Positions 10,869-21,539 of a stretch of DNA of 64,000 nucleotides are shown piece by piece. The position numbers and the translations under genes are program-made. Position 1 is the first letter of the stretch; every line of letters starts with the position of its first letter. This DNA is from Molossus alvarezi. Its lineage: Eukaryota; Chordata; Mammalia; Chiroptera; Molossidae. The stretch covers positions 215,400,290 through 215,464,289 of the forward strand of contig CM073885.1 of NCBI GenBank assembly GCA_037176705.1. Reading direction: 5' to 3'. Below the pieces are notes generated by a model. The model was given only the letters and a program-made list of their open reading frames with translations, searched no databases and was not told the DNA's origin.

Positions 10869-12330
10869 GCCACTTGCTTCTTCACCTTTTTTCCTTTGCT
10901 TCCGAGTTACAGTGAATCTGGAGCCTCCATTCCTGGTTCCCATGGTTGCCCTTTCTAGTAAATTTGCATAAAATCTTAATTTTATGCACATATAGAAAGC
11001 TGTAAGTTGTACTATGTTTTACATTCCTAAAGTTAGATGGGTTCTAAAGAAGTAACTTAGTTTATAACTTTTTGTCTTTTCCTTTGCAAGATCCAATCAG
11101 AGATAGGTGGGCTCTTCATATGAACAGTCAAAAATACTTTGGCAGGGCTAATTCTAACTACATTCATTGCAAACTAAATTTAAAAGTCCTGATAAATATA
11201 CAATTGCACATGGTAGTTTTTTTTTGGGGGGGGGTAGGGGGGACGCAAAGTTCAAAGAAAGAGACCCAGACCTGTCTTCTGGATACTTAAACTCTAAATT
11301 GAAAAATAAAGTCTACAGTAATTTATGGGAGTGACTGTTCTAGTTCTTGTCCACAATGCATAGACTTTAGTATGACTATGATTATTATTCAAGAGTGAGA
11401 AATGGAGCAACTATCTCCTCAGTTCTGCAGACACAGCCTGAGACTGCCTTCCTTCTTGCTCAGAACATTTTGTTGTTGCCTTTACCCTCGCCTTAAATCA
11501 ATCAATCCCAAGGTGTACCTGCCTTTGATATCCTAAGAACGCTAAGCTCAACCTGCAAGATAAAAAATAGACACCCACCTCCTCTCATGAGACACCATTT
11601 CAGAATCTGTGTGGTGTTCTCTTTTGCTTCAGTAATTCAATAAAAATTAATACTCAAAACTAAAACTAAAGTGAAAAGTTTGCTTATATCTTCATAGGGG
11701 CTTTCCCACATAGCTAAATTAAAACTAATGCATCTTTCAGGGGTTGGAGGAAGGTTGCCTGTGAGGATGAAGGATGAGGAGCACGTCTACTAGTTTGTGT
11801 CAAGTCTGGGTCTGCTGACCAGGCAGCGTGATTGGGTGGGTGCTGTGGAATGCCCACCCTTCCTCAGGCGGGGCACATACTTCTCCAGAGTCTCTCTGGT
11901 GTCCCCAGTGGAGCTTCTTCCAGAATTTTTTTCAGTGTAGTTTCACAATTTTGGGCATAAATACTTGTTGGATGATCAAATGCCTAAATGCCAAGTTTCT
12001 CTGAGTCTACAGAGCACTCTTAATATTTCTGAGGAATATCTCTGGAGATATTCAAGAATCCCCAGATTTTCAAACACCTCTGTAACATATGACTCCTCAA
12101 CAAAATGGGTATTTTTCCACTGGCTGGAGCAGTCACTAAAATGGTTTCAGAATTCCCTTCTCGCCTGCTTCCTATAGAGTATATGGTGGACTTTTTCAAG
12201 TCCTAGATCAGAGTTCATTGCCAAATGTAATATTCTACTCTGTAATGTATCCAAAATTCCCATGGGAACTCAAGCTTCATTCCAATACCTTTGAGAAATC
12301 TGCAGGGTATTTCAAATCATGCTCCAAGCA
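10869..12330. other. Unique sequence, no feature seen
   Basis: No recognised repeat or gene. A G-run of ten (11226-11235) follows a T-run at 11218-11225. The rest is ordinary AT-rich sequence. Confidence 0.45.
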
Positions 12331-12645
12331 CTAGGTGTCTTTCGCTCTTCTTGCGGCATTCACTGAGCTGCTGCAAGAGGGCCCCTTGTGCATCTTGGGC
12401 ACCTGCTCTGGCCCACTGCTGCCGGTCCTGAGAGTGGCTCCTAGGTGGCTGATATCCGCAGTGTGAAGTTGCTGTCTGTTGCTGATGCCAGCCAATATCT
12501 GTGCCCAGGATGCCAGTGCCCAGTGATAGGGGCCTGTTATCTGTACCAGGAGTGCTGGGTCCCAGGCCAAAGAGCTGCCAGCACCAATGCTGGGATGCCC
12601 TGTCTCAGAGATGATAGTCATGTTGTTGTTCTTCTCCACAGCTAA
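12331..12645 (-). other. GC-rich island with open frames on both strands, unidentified
   Basis: This 300-base block is clearly more GC-rich than its neighbours. It carries a 102-codon open frame on the minus strand (12639 to 12331) and a 66-codon frame on the + strand (12445-12645). I do not recognise either product. The block ends just before an A-run (12654-12662) and a TG microsatellite, so a + strand retrocopy with an A tail is one possibility. No target duplication was found to support that. Confidence 0.3.
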
Positions 12646-12663
12646 CCTTCCTTAAAAAAAAAG

Positions 12664-12700
<37 letters not shown>
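12664..12700 (+). repeat. (TG)n microsatellite
   Basis: A run of about 17 TG dinucleotides, preceded by an A-run and followed directly by the T-rich tail side of a minus-strand SINE. Confidence 0.95.
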
Positions 12701-12894
12701 TTATTTATTGAATTTTAGGGAGAGGGAGAGAAAGAAACATTTTTGTGAGAGTGAAACATTGATGGGCTGCCTCCTGCATGCCCCCTACCAGGGATTGAGC
12801 CTGCAACCTGGGTATGCGCCCTGACCGGGAATTGAACTGGTGACCTTTCTGTACATGGATGACACCCAACCAACTGAGCCACACTGGCCAGGAC
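12701..12894 (-). mobile_element. VES-type SINE (type B)
   Basis: Minus-strand SINE with TTTATTGAATTTTAGGGAGAG tail side, GGGCTGCCTCCTGCATGCCC, GCAACCTGGGTATGCGCCCT, ACCGGGAATTGAACTGG and the head CTGAGCCACACTGGCCAGGA. No clear target duplication could be read because the left side is a TG repeat. Confidence 0.88.
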
Positions 12895-13494
12895 TCCAAT
12901 CCTTTTTTAACCCAGCCAAAGTACAAAATAATGCAAGATAAAAGAAGAGTTGGAAAATCGTAGTAGCATAAAAATGTACAGGAGAAATGTTAAGGAGATG
13001 CCAGTGTAGGCAATGTGGGAGGTCTGGTGCTCTTCATAATTACTGTACCTGTAATGTACCAGACTTGGGGAGTTTATTGCTTCTTCGGTTTTAAGAAGGA
13101 ATGGCGGTTCTCACAGGAATTCTATACTGTGGCTAAATTCTAAAGCTGGCATGTGAAAAGCAAGCATTGAAAGTAGACAAAGTTACTGTTGAAATTCCCT
13201 TAAGTTTCTTATAGACTGAGTATATGTGGCCATATTTACATGCCACAATGAAGGCAGGCACACTATTGTTTCATAACTAACAGCTGCTTTGGCTTCTGAC
13301 CTTGAAACAAACCATTCTTTCTTTGATGATTGCCAAGAGTAGTTGACTTGTATTTAGGGGCATGTTGTATCAAAAATATTGATCTTTAAATATTGCAATC
13401 CTGTGAAATCCAGTAAGATTTCACACGATAAGAGGCACAAAAACCGAAGCCAAGTAAGGAGAGGAAAGTGGTGCATTCACCTTGTAATAGAATA
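12895..13494. other. Unique sequence, no feature seen
   Basis: Ordinary AT-rich sequence without recognised repeats or frames. Confidence 0.5.
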
Positions 13495-13737
13495 ATCAGC
13501 ACATTTATTGAAGACTTATGCTGTGTTGGGCACTTTTAAAAGCACTTTTACATATGCTACCTCATTTAATCCTTACAGCGACCCCAGGAAGTGTTTGATA
13601 ATATTTTACCCATTTTTTTTAAAAACAGTAAAACGGAGGCACAAAGAGGTTAAGTGACTTGCACATTTAGAAAGTGGCAGAATTTGAACTCAGTCTGGCT
13701 GTGATGCAGTTTCTTTTAACTGCTGTGCTCTGTACTT
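13495..13737 (-). repeat. MIR SINE (ancient), near full length
   Basis: Reverse-complement MIR, well kept: ATTTATTGAAGACTTATGCTG, TGGGCACTTTTAAAAGCAC, CTCATTTAATCCTTACAGCG, AGGCACAAAGAGGTTAAGTG, ACTTGCACATTTAGAAAGTG, then GAATTTGAACTCAGTCTGGC in the order expected of the minus-strand consensus. Confidence 0.85.
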
Positions 13738-13975
13738 TAAAGTGTAATTATACTATTTAATTGCGTTTATTGGGTGACATTGGTTAATAAAGTTATACAG
13801 ATTTCAGGTATACACTTCTATAATCCATCATCTGTATATTGTCTTGTGTGTTCACCACCCCAAGTCAAGTCTCTTTCCGTCACCGTTTATCCCCCTTTTC
13901 CCTTCTTCCGCCTCCCTCGTGATTGCCCTATTTAAACGACCTTTTCTCTCCCTCCCTTCGCTCTGGGCAGGATGG
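13738..13975 (-). mobile_element. Old L1 3' UTR fragment
   Basis: The sequence TTATTGGGTGACATTGGTTA, TACAGATTTCAGGTATACAC, CATCATCTGTATATTGTC and TTCACCACCCCAAGTCAAGT has the layout of the 3' end of an older L1 on the minus strand. It is followed by pyrimidine-rich sequence as in the L1 3' UTRs elsewhere in the window. Assignment rests on motif order only. Confidence 0.55.
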
Positions 13976-14007
13976 AAGTTAACAATTTAAACATCTTGTT
14001 TTTATTT

Positions 14008-14600
14008 TTAAAATTGAAGTATAATTGACATATAACATTATATTAGTTTCAGGTGTTCATTAAATGTTTCACTAAATGTTTTTAATTATGTGACTCCATT
14101 GTAATTTTGTGCTGTAGCAAAAATTCAAACTATGCTGAAAGGCATTAAGTATATGAAGAGATGATTTCCCATATTCTCATCCTTAGACAGAGCAAAGCTT
14201 GATGGTTTGTGTATTTCCCCCCCTCAGGTTCTCTTTTATGTATGCACTCACACACATATTTCTTTTGTTTGTTTAATACATACTTTACTTTAAATTCCTT
14301 TTTCACTCATCAATGTCAGAGACATCTTTCTAGGTCAGAATATAGAATTGCACCCCCACCTTTTAAAGAGCTGTTTTAGTAGCCACATAATATGCCACTG
14401 CATGAATAAACTGTAATTTATGTTTGTATGTTCCCTTACTGATGGATAGTCAGGTTTTAAATTTTTTGCTAGGTTTTCACTATTATAAACTCTGTGGCAA
14501 AGATGCTCATTTGTTCTCCTAGTATTTTGCAGATTTATTTTTTACCTTTAAATCTTTAATCCACATGGAATTTATTTTGTGCAGGAGGTAAGGTGGGGAT
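14008..14600 (-). mobile_element. Ancient L1 fragments (L1M-type)
   Basis: AATTGAAGTATAATTGACAT followed by TTAGTTTCAGGTGTTCA (about 14013-14060) is the classic 3' end of older mammalian L1s on the minus strand. Further on, TAATATGCCACTGCATGAAT, CCTTACTGATGGATAGTCAG and ATCCACATGGAATTTATTTT (14388-14576) have the character of decayed L1 sequence in the same orientation. Exact limits and continuity are uncertain. Confidence 0.5.
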
Positions 14601-15784
14601 TACAGTGATTTCTTGACTTTCATCATTCAAATGATTACCCACCTGAAGAGATTCAGTCTCCAGGCACCCAAGTAAACACGTTGCATCTGTTATAGAATTA
14701 TATTGAAAATTGCAATAAGGGGACTCTCTATGATGGAAAATAGTAGGTACTATATTGGAGAGCGGTAGCAGAAGCAGCAGGCTCGACCAGGATGCACGAG
14801 AGCTGGGAGCTCAGCTCTGCTTTCATGTTGGAAAGCTGCATTTTAATTAGCAATATTATTCCCAAATGTTTAGCTGCAACAGAGGGGGGATTAGAGACCC
14901 CTGCTTGCTCATCATAATTCAGAACCTGCACATCAGAGTGTCTAATTAGATCTTCTCTCTTTTGAAAGGTCAGCTAATAAAATTGTCACGTTGTGTCATT
15001 CAAGGTCTAGAAGTTACTCTGCTACAAGCTTAATGGATTTTTTTTTTTCCAAGTTAAAAATTGCCTGTTCATATCTAGTGTCTTTAACAACCTTTGCTAG
15101 ACTAAGATTCTGGCAGGTCATCATGCAAAGAGTCTCTGAAATTTTTCAGCCTCTTAGAACAATTCTGGTCCCTTTAATTTTTTCTTTATCACTTTGGACA
15201 CTATGCTAGAAAGAGTCAGTATCTTAAGCCCTTTGGTATAATTTCCTGTCCACAAAGAAAACCATATTTAATTCAGTCTTTGTTTTGGGTCTTGGATTCT
15301 GTAATTGAATATTACTTTCAATTAATTTCCATGGGAAGAAAACCCCAAATAAACTATACTCCTCTGAAAATGTTATTATCATAGAGAAATTAATGGAGCT
15401 AGATTTGTCCTGATTTTATTACTTGGCTATAAGTGAAATAAGTTAGGGAGCTATCTTAATTCTTTTAAGCCACTAGGATTTTAATTAGAATTCTGTACGG
15501 GGTGACAAGTTCAGGGGGGAAATGTGAATCACAGGCAAACCTTCTATATGGCAGTTGCTGCTGTCTCGCTCCACTTACTTGGCCTCTACCAGAGGGGCCA
15601 CCTCCTGGGTTCATCAGACCTCACCCCAGCTTTCTCCATTCTCAGAGCTGCAGGGCTGTTAGCCCAAGGATCTGAGACTAGGGGGAGGGGGTACTCAAAG
15701 CTGAAAATTACATTACTCCTATTTCAGTTATATTATGGATTAAATTAGCTTTTGTGAGGGTATCAAAAAAATCACTACTAATAA
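14601..15784. other. Unique sequence, no feature seen
   Basis: No recognised repeat or gene. Several short open frames (67-74 codons) lack any known motif. Confidence 0.5.
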
Positions 15785-15873
15785 TTATATTTCCCGAGGT
15801 GTGGTTGCATCAGAATCACCTGGGTGTTTTTATTTTTAAATCCTTATCAGAGGACAAGCGTCTTATTGATTTG

Positions 15874-15924
<51 letters not shown>

Positions 15925-16216
15925 TTGAGAAACATCAATTGGTTGTCTCCCATATGCACTCTCACTGGGCAGAGATCAGACCCACAACCCAGACATGTGC
16001 CCTGACCTGGAATCAAACCTGCAACATTTTTGGTGCACAGAAGGATGCTACAACCAGCTGAGCCATGCAGCCAGGGCTCACCTGGATGTTTTAGTCAAAG
16101 TGCTGCTTGTTGGATTCCACCTCAGTATCAGAATCTCTGATAGTAGAGTTCAAGGATCTATTTTTAAAAACCCTCCTATGCTATTCATTTGTGCATTAAA
16201 GTTTGAGAACATTTGA
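15785..16216. mobile_element. MER5A-like hAT-Charlie element, split by a SINE
   Basis: CATCAGAATCACCTGG before the SINE at 15833 and CTCAGTATCAGAATCTCTGA plus TTTGTGCATTAAAGTTTGAGAAC after it match the old non-autonomous hAT element MER5A. The two halves join cleanly when the SINE and one copy of the CACCTGGRTGTTTT target repeat are removed. Confidence 0.7.
15833..16078 (-). mobile_element. VES-type SINE (type B) inserted in MER5A
   Basis: Minus-strand SINE with an expanded internal (GA)n tract of about 40 bases (15881-15920). The rest reads CATCAATTGGTTGTCTCCC, GACCCACAACCCAGACATG, TGCCCTGACCTGGAATC, and the head CTGAGCCATGCAGCCAGGGC. Target duplication: CACCTGGGTGTTTT at 15817-15830 and CACCTGGATGTTTT at 16079-16092, one mismatch. 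Confidence 0.9.
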
Positions 16217-16359
16217 TTTATAACATTACTTAAATGGAAAAATGTACTCTTGGTTCTTACCAATTGGTTTCAAAGTGTAGCTTTGAAATTAGGTGTGTGG
16301 GCATGCAGGGCTAGCCTGTGTGTGAAATCAGTGTCCTGGATGACAATCATATTTTCTTT

Positions 16360-16605
16360 TTCTTTTTTTTATCCTCACCCGAGGACATTTTTCGATATTT
16401 TGTTCAGATAGAGTGGGAGGGGGAGAGAGAGAGAGAGAGAGAAACATCGATATGAAAGGGACACATCGAGTGGTCGCCACCCACACGACCCAAGCAGGGC
16501 CGGGGACAAACTGCAACTGAGGTACGTGCCCTTAGCGGGAACCGAACCCGGGTTTCTCCAGACCGCAGGCCAACGCTCTAACCGCTGAGCCAAACCGGCC
16601 TGGGC
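16360..16605 (-). mobile_element. VES SINE (type A), perfect target duplication
   Basis: Well-kept minus-strand SINE: T-run, ATCCTCACCCGAGGACATTT, GATAGAGTGGGAGG, (GA)n, ACATCGATATGAAAGGGACA, GGACAAACTGCAACTGAGGT, CGGGAACCGAACCCGGG, and the head GAGCCAAACCGGCCTGGGC. The flanking 16-base duplication CAATCATATTTTCTTT (16344-16359 and 16606-16621) is perfect, which points to a fairly young insertion. Confidence 0.95.
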
Positions 16606-17460
16606 CAATCATATTTTCTTTAAAAAAAAAAAAATTATTGTTGAAACTATTACATATGTCCCTCCTTTTTCCCTTCATCGACCCCCTCCTCCTTGCTCCT
16701 GCCTCTTCCCCCATGCCTTCACTGCGTTGTTGTCTGTGTCCACTGGTTATGCATATATGCATACTGGTTCTTTGGTTTATCTCCCTCCACCCCCCCCCCT
16801 TCCCTCTGAGGTTTGTCAGTCTGTTCCCTACTACCATGTCTCTGGATCTATTTTGTTCATTACATTCCACAAATAAGTGAGATCATATGATGCTTGTCTT
16901 TTTCTGATTGGCTTATTTTGCTTAGCACAATACTTTCCAGGTTTCTCCATGCTGGCCCCAAAGTAAGAGATCTTTCTTTCTTACCACTGCATAGTATTCC
17001 ATTGTGTGTATGTACCACAGATTTTTCATCCACTCATCCAATGATGGACACTTGGGCTATTTCCAGACCTTAGTTATTGTTGAATAGTGCTGCTATGAAC
17101 ATAGGGGTACATATATTCTTTCTGATTGGTGTTTCAGGCTGCTTAGGGTATATTCCTAGAAGTGGGATCACTACGTTAAATGGCAGTTCCATTTTTAATT
17201 TTGGGGGGAAACACCTTATTGTTTTCCACAGTGGCTGTACCAGTCTGAATTCCCACCAGCAGTGTACTAAAGTCCCCTTTTCTCTACATCTTCACCAGCG
17301 CTGGTTGTTTGAGGATATGTTGATGGCCACCAATCTGGCAGGTGTGACGTGATATCTCATAGGCATTTTAATTTGCATCTTTCTGTTGATTAGTAGTATT
17401 AAGCATTTTTTCATGTTTCTTGGTCATTTGTATGTCCTGTTGTATGTCCTCTGCCCATTT

Positions 17461-17684
17461 AAAAAAATATTTATTTTTTCTTTATTAATTTTTAGAGCGA
17501 GAGGAAGAGAGGGGGGAGAGAGAGATAGAAACATCAATGAGAGAGAATGTTTGTTGGCTGCCTCCTGCATGTCCCCCACTTGGGATTAGGCCCACAACCT
17601 GGGCACATGCACTGACCGGGAATTGAACTGGCAACCTCTTGGTGCATGAGTCGATGCTCAACCAGTGAGCCACATGGACCAGAT
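17461..17684 (-). mobile_element. VES-type SINE (type B) inside L1 ORF2
   Basis: Minus-strand SINE (CTTTATTAATTTTTAGAGCG, GA-rich tract, TTGGCTGCCTCCTGCATG, TTAGGCCCACAACCTGGGCA, ACCGGGAATTGAACTGG, head AGTGAGCCACATGGACCAGA). The target duplication CTCTGCCCATTT is at 17449-17460 and 17685-17696; removing one copy restores L1 ORF2. Confidence 0.93.
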
Positions 17685-17819
17685 CTCTGCCCATTTTTAA
17701 ATTGGATTGTTTGTCTTCCTTTTGTTGAGTTGTATGAGCACTCTATATAGTTTGGATATTAACCCCTTATGCTATGTAGTATTGGCAAATATGTTCTTCT
17801 AGAGAGTTGGTTCCCTTTT

Positions 17820-18073
17820 TTTTTTTTTTTTTTTTATCCTCACCTGAGGACATTTTTCCATTTTTTGTACAGACAGAGTGGGAGGGAGAGAGAGGAAGAG
17901 AGAGAGAGGGAAACATCGATGTGAAAGGGACACATCGAGTGGCTGCCACCCACACGACCAACCAGGGCCGGCGACAAACTGCAACCGAGGTACATGCCCT
18001 TAGCGGGAACCGAACCCGGGTCTCTCCGGACCGCAGGCCGACGCTCTAACCGCTGAGCCAAACCGGCCAGGGC
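17820..18073 (-). mobile_element. VES SINE (type A) inside L1 ORF2, CpG-rich and young
   Basis: Minus-strand SINE with a long T-run, ATCCTCACCTGAGGACATTT, GA-rich tract, CATCGATGTGAAAGGGACAC, GGACAAACTGCAACCGAGGT, CGGGAACCGAACCCGGG, GACCGCAGGCCGACGCTC, and the head GAGCCAAACCGGCCAGGGC. Its CpGs are largely intact, a sign of youth. The 18-base target duplication GAGAGTTGGTTCCCTTTT is perfect (17802-17819 and 18074-18091). Confidence 0.96.
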
Positions 18074-19367
18074 GAGAGTTGGTTCCCTTTTCATTTTGAT
18101 GCTGGTTTCTTTTGCCATGCAGGAGCTTTTAAGTTTGATGTAGTCTTATTTATTAATTTTGTCCTTTGTTTCTCTGGTCTTAGGTGATGTATCAGTGAAA
18201 ATTACACTATATATGATGTCTGAGGTTTTTCTGCCTACGTTTTCTTCTAGGATTTTTATAGTTCACAGGTTACGTTTAAGTCTTTTATCCATTTTGTGTT
18301 TATTCTTGTGTATGGTGTAAGTTGGTTGTCTATTTTCATTTTTTGCATTTACCTGTTCAGTTTTTCTAACACTACTCATTGAAGAGACTGTCTTTAGTCC
18401 ATTACATGCTCTTGCCTCCTTTGTCAAATATTAATTGAGCATACTGTCTTGGGTCAATTTCTGGGTTCTTTGTTCTGCTCCACTAATCTATATACCTGTT
18501 CTTGTGCTGGTTGCAGGCTGTTTTGATTACAGTGTCTTTGTAGTATATCTGGTATTGTGATTCCTCCAAATTTGTTCATCTTTTTCAGGATTGTTGTGGC
18601 TCTTTGGGGTCTTTTTTGGTTCCATATACAATTTTAGAGTTTTTGTTCTAGCTCTGTAAATTATGCCGTTGGTATTTTAATAGGGATTGCACTGAATTTA
18701 TAGATTACTTTGGGTAGTATGAACATTTTAATGATGTTGATTCTTTCAATCCATAAACATGGTATATACTTCCATTTAAAAAATATCTTCTATTTCTTTT
18801 TTCAATGTCCTATAGTTTTCTGAGAACAGGTCTTTTACCTCCTTAGTTAAGGAATACTGAGATTCCTTATTATTCCTAGGAATCTTAATTTTTTTGCTGC
18901 AATGATAAATGGAATTTTTTTTTTTCAGTTTCTCTTTCTGAGTGCTCATTATTAATTGATGGTGTATAAAAATGCCGTCGATTTCTGGATGCTAATTTTA
19001 TATCCGGCTACTTTGCTGAATTCATTAATGAAATCTAGTAGATTTTTGGTGGAGTCTTTAGGGTTTTGAATGTACAGTATCACGTCATCTGTGAATAATG
19101 ACATTTTCACTTACACCTTTCCAATGTGGATGCCTTCTATTGTTTTCTTCTTGCTGGTCACTGTGGCTAACACTCCTAGTACTATGTTGAATAAGAATGT
19201 TGGAAGCAGATATCCCTGTCTTGTTCATGTTCTTGAGGGACATGCTTTTAGTTTTTGTCCATTGATCATGATGTTGGCTGTAGGTTTGTTATATATGGCT
19301 TTTATTTTGTTGAAGTATGATCCCTCTATTCCCACATTGATGAGAGTTTTCATCAGAAATGGGTGCT

Positions 19368-21539
19368 TGAGACTTCCAGTCAAGATGGCAGTGTAGGTAA
19401 ATGCAGTATCACGTCCTCTCACAACTACATCAAAGTCACAACTAAACTACAGAACAACCATCATTCAAAACTGCCTGAAATCAAGCTGAGTGGAAGTCCT
19501 ACAACTACAAAATTAAAGAAAAAGCCACATCAAGACTGGTAGGAGGGGCAGAGGCAGATGGGTTGGTCCCATACCCATGTGTACCGGATAAAAATTAGAA
19601 GGATACCTCAGCTGGGAAGGTCCTCCATGAGGCTGAGGGGTCCCAGTCCTACAACAGGCGCCCCCGCTCATGGTTCCAGTGCCAGGAAGAGAAGTCCCCA
19701 TACCTTCTGGTTAGAAAAACCAGCAGGAACTGAATCTCAGGGAAGCTGAGGCAGCTAAAGTCCCAGGCAGCTCCCCTTAAAGGACCCGCACATGAACTTA
19801 CTTGGACTTGCTCCCTCTAAGCTCAGAGGGAAGGCAGCTTGAGGGGTGCCAGAGACATACAGGGGAAAAACTAAGCTGTTTGGCATTGGAGCGAGGGCTG
19901 GAGAGGGGGCTTTCTCCTGGACAGACGTGCTGTCAGAGACCTTTGTTCCTTTGGTCAGTCCTTCCCTGGGGCAGCTGACAGCCACCATATCTGGGACTCC
20001 AGCAACTTGGCTCACACTAATTGCCCCACTCTGGTGATTCCCTGAGGCTTTGCCCCACCCAACGTTCAGGCCCACCTAAGCTGTTGCCAGTTGCTTTACC
20101 ATAGGATTGGCCTGTCTTGGATCCTGCTTCAGGTTTTCCTAAATTCTTTCAAACAAGCAGCATCTGGACTCAGCTAGCCCCATACCTCTCGTTAAGTAAT
20201 ACATAGAAACAAACTCAGGGAGGCAGGCAAAATGAGGAGACAAAGAAACAGGTCCCAAATGAAAGAACAGAACAAAACTCCAGGAAAAGAACTAAGCGAA
20301 ATGGAGATAAGCAACCTAACAGATGCAGAGTTCAAAATACTGCTTATAAGGATGCTCAATGAACTTAGTGAGAACCTCAGTGAACTTAGGGAGGGCCTCA
20401 AGAGCATAAAAAAGGACCAGTCAGAAATGAAGGATGCACAATCAGAAATGAAGGAGGCATTAACTGAAATAAAGAATAATTTACACAGATTCAATAGTAG
20501 AGTAGGTAAAGCCAAGAAGCAAACCATCGATTTGGAATATAAGGAAGCAAATGACACCGAATCAGAACAGCAAAAAGAAAAAAGAATTTTAAAAAAATGA
20601 GAATAGTATAAGGAGCCTCTGGGACAACTTCAAGTGTGCCAACATTTGCGTCTTGGGGGTGCCAGAAGGAGAAGAGAGAGAACAAGAAATAGAAAAGCTA
20701 TTTGAAACAATAATGGCAGAAAACGTCCCTTATTTGGTGAATGAAATAGACATACAAGTCCAGGAAGCACAGAGAGTCCCAAACAAGATGAACCCCAAGA
20801 GGCCCACACCAAGACACATCATCATCAAAATGCAAAAGGTTCAAGACAAAGAGAGAATCTTAAAAGCAACAAGAGAAAAGCAGTTAGTTACCTACAAGGG
20901 AGTTCCCATAAGACCGACAGCTGATTTCTCAAAAGAAACTTTGCAGGCCAGAAGGGAGTGGCAAGAAATATTCAGAGTGATGAAAAGCAAGAACCTAAAA
21001 CCAAGATTACTTTATCCTGCAAAGTTGTCATTTAGAATTAATGGCCATATAAAGAGTTTCCCAGACAAGAAAAAGTTAAAGGAGTTCATCACCACTAAAC
21101 CATTATTATATGAAATGTTTAAGGGTCTTCTTGAAGAAAAAGATAAAAAATATGAACAAAGTGGCAATGAATACATATCTATCAACAATTGAATCTACAA
21201 ACAAAATAAACAAGCAGAACAGAAACATTCTCATAGATAGAGAACATTGTTTTGGTTGCCAGATGGGAGAGGGGTTGGGGGAATGAGTGAAAAAGGTGAA
21301 GGGATTAAGAAGTACAAATTGGTTGCCAGACTGACAAACCTCAAAGGGAAGGTGGTTGGGGGGTGGGAAAAATAAACCAAATAACTAATATGCATAACCA
21401 ATGGACAGACAACAGTGTGGGGAAAGGCAGGAGGGGGGTGGGAGTGGGGAGGAGGAGGTCAATGGGGGAAAAATGAGGAACATGTGTAATGTATTCAACA
21501 ATAAAGATAAGTTAAAAAATCAATAAAAATATAAAAAAT
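19368..21539 (+). mobile_element. HAL1 (half-L1) element, complete ends
   Basis: This element has an L1-like 5' UTR beginning near GACTTCCAGTCAAGATGGCAG, a single ORF1 (20232-21192, one frameshift), and then directly an L1-like 3' UTR (TATGCATAACCAATGGACAG, GGAGGAGGAGGTCAATGGGG, CAACAATAAAGATAAG). There is no ORF2. A 12-base target duplication GAAATGGGTGCT (19356-19367 and 21540-21551) bounds it inside the reverse transcriptase region of the host L1. Compared with the copies at 33425 and 52252 it lacks roughly 520 bases of 5' UTR. ORF1-only L1 relatives are known as HAL1; mobilisation must come from an L1 ORF2 protein acting in trans. Confidence 0.92.
20232..21192 (+). pseudogene. HAL1 ORF1, L1 ORF1p-like, one frameshift
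   Basis: ORF1 starts at ATG 20232 (MRRQRNRSQMKEQNK). The first frame runs to a stop at 20598-20600. The rest continues in another frame to the stop at 21190-21192. The break lies at an A-run (20591-20597), where the copy at 52252 reads through; otherwise the frame of about 320 codons is open. The N-terminal half (about residues 35-100) is rich in L, E and K in heptad-like spacing, fitting the ORF1p trimer coiled coil. An RRM-like segment with NICVLGVPEGEE follows (about 20640-20680). The basic C-terminal domain has ARREWQEIFRVMKSKNLKP (about 20950-21005) and LYPAKLSF. L1 ORF1p is an RNA-binding chaperone of the retrotransposition particle. Confidence 0.88.

Noticed and set aside
20192..20557. 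121-codon minus-strand frame rich in Ser and Leu
   Set aside because: It is the antisense shadow of HAL1 ORF1; the same kind of shadow appears at 35172-35845 and 53634-54167.
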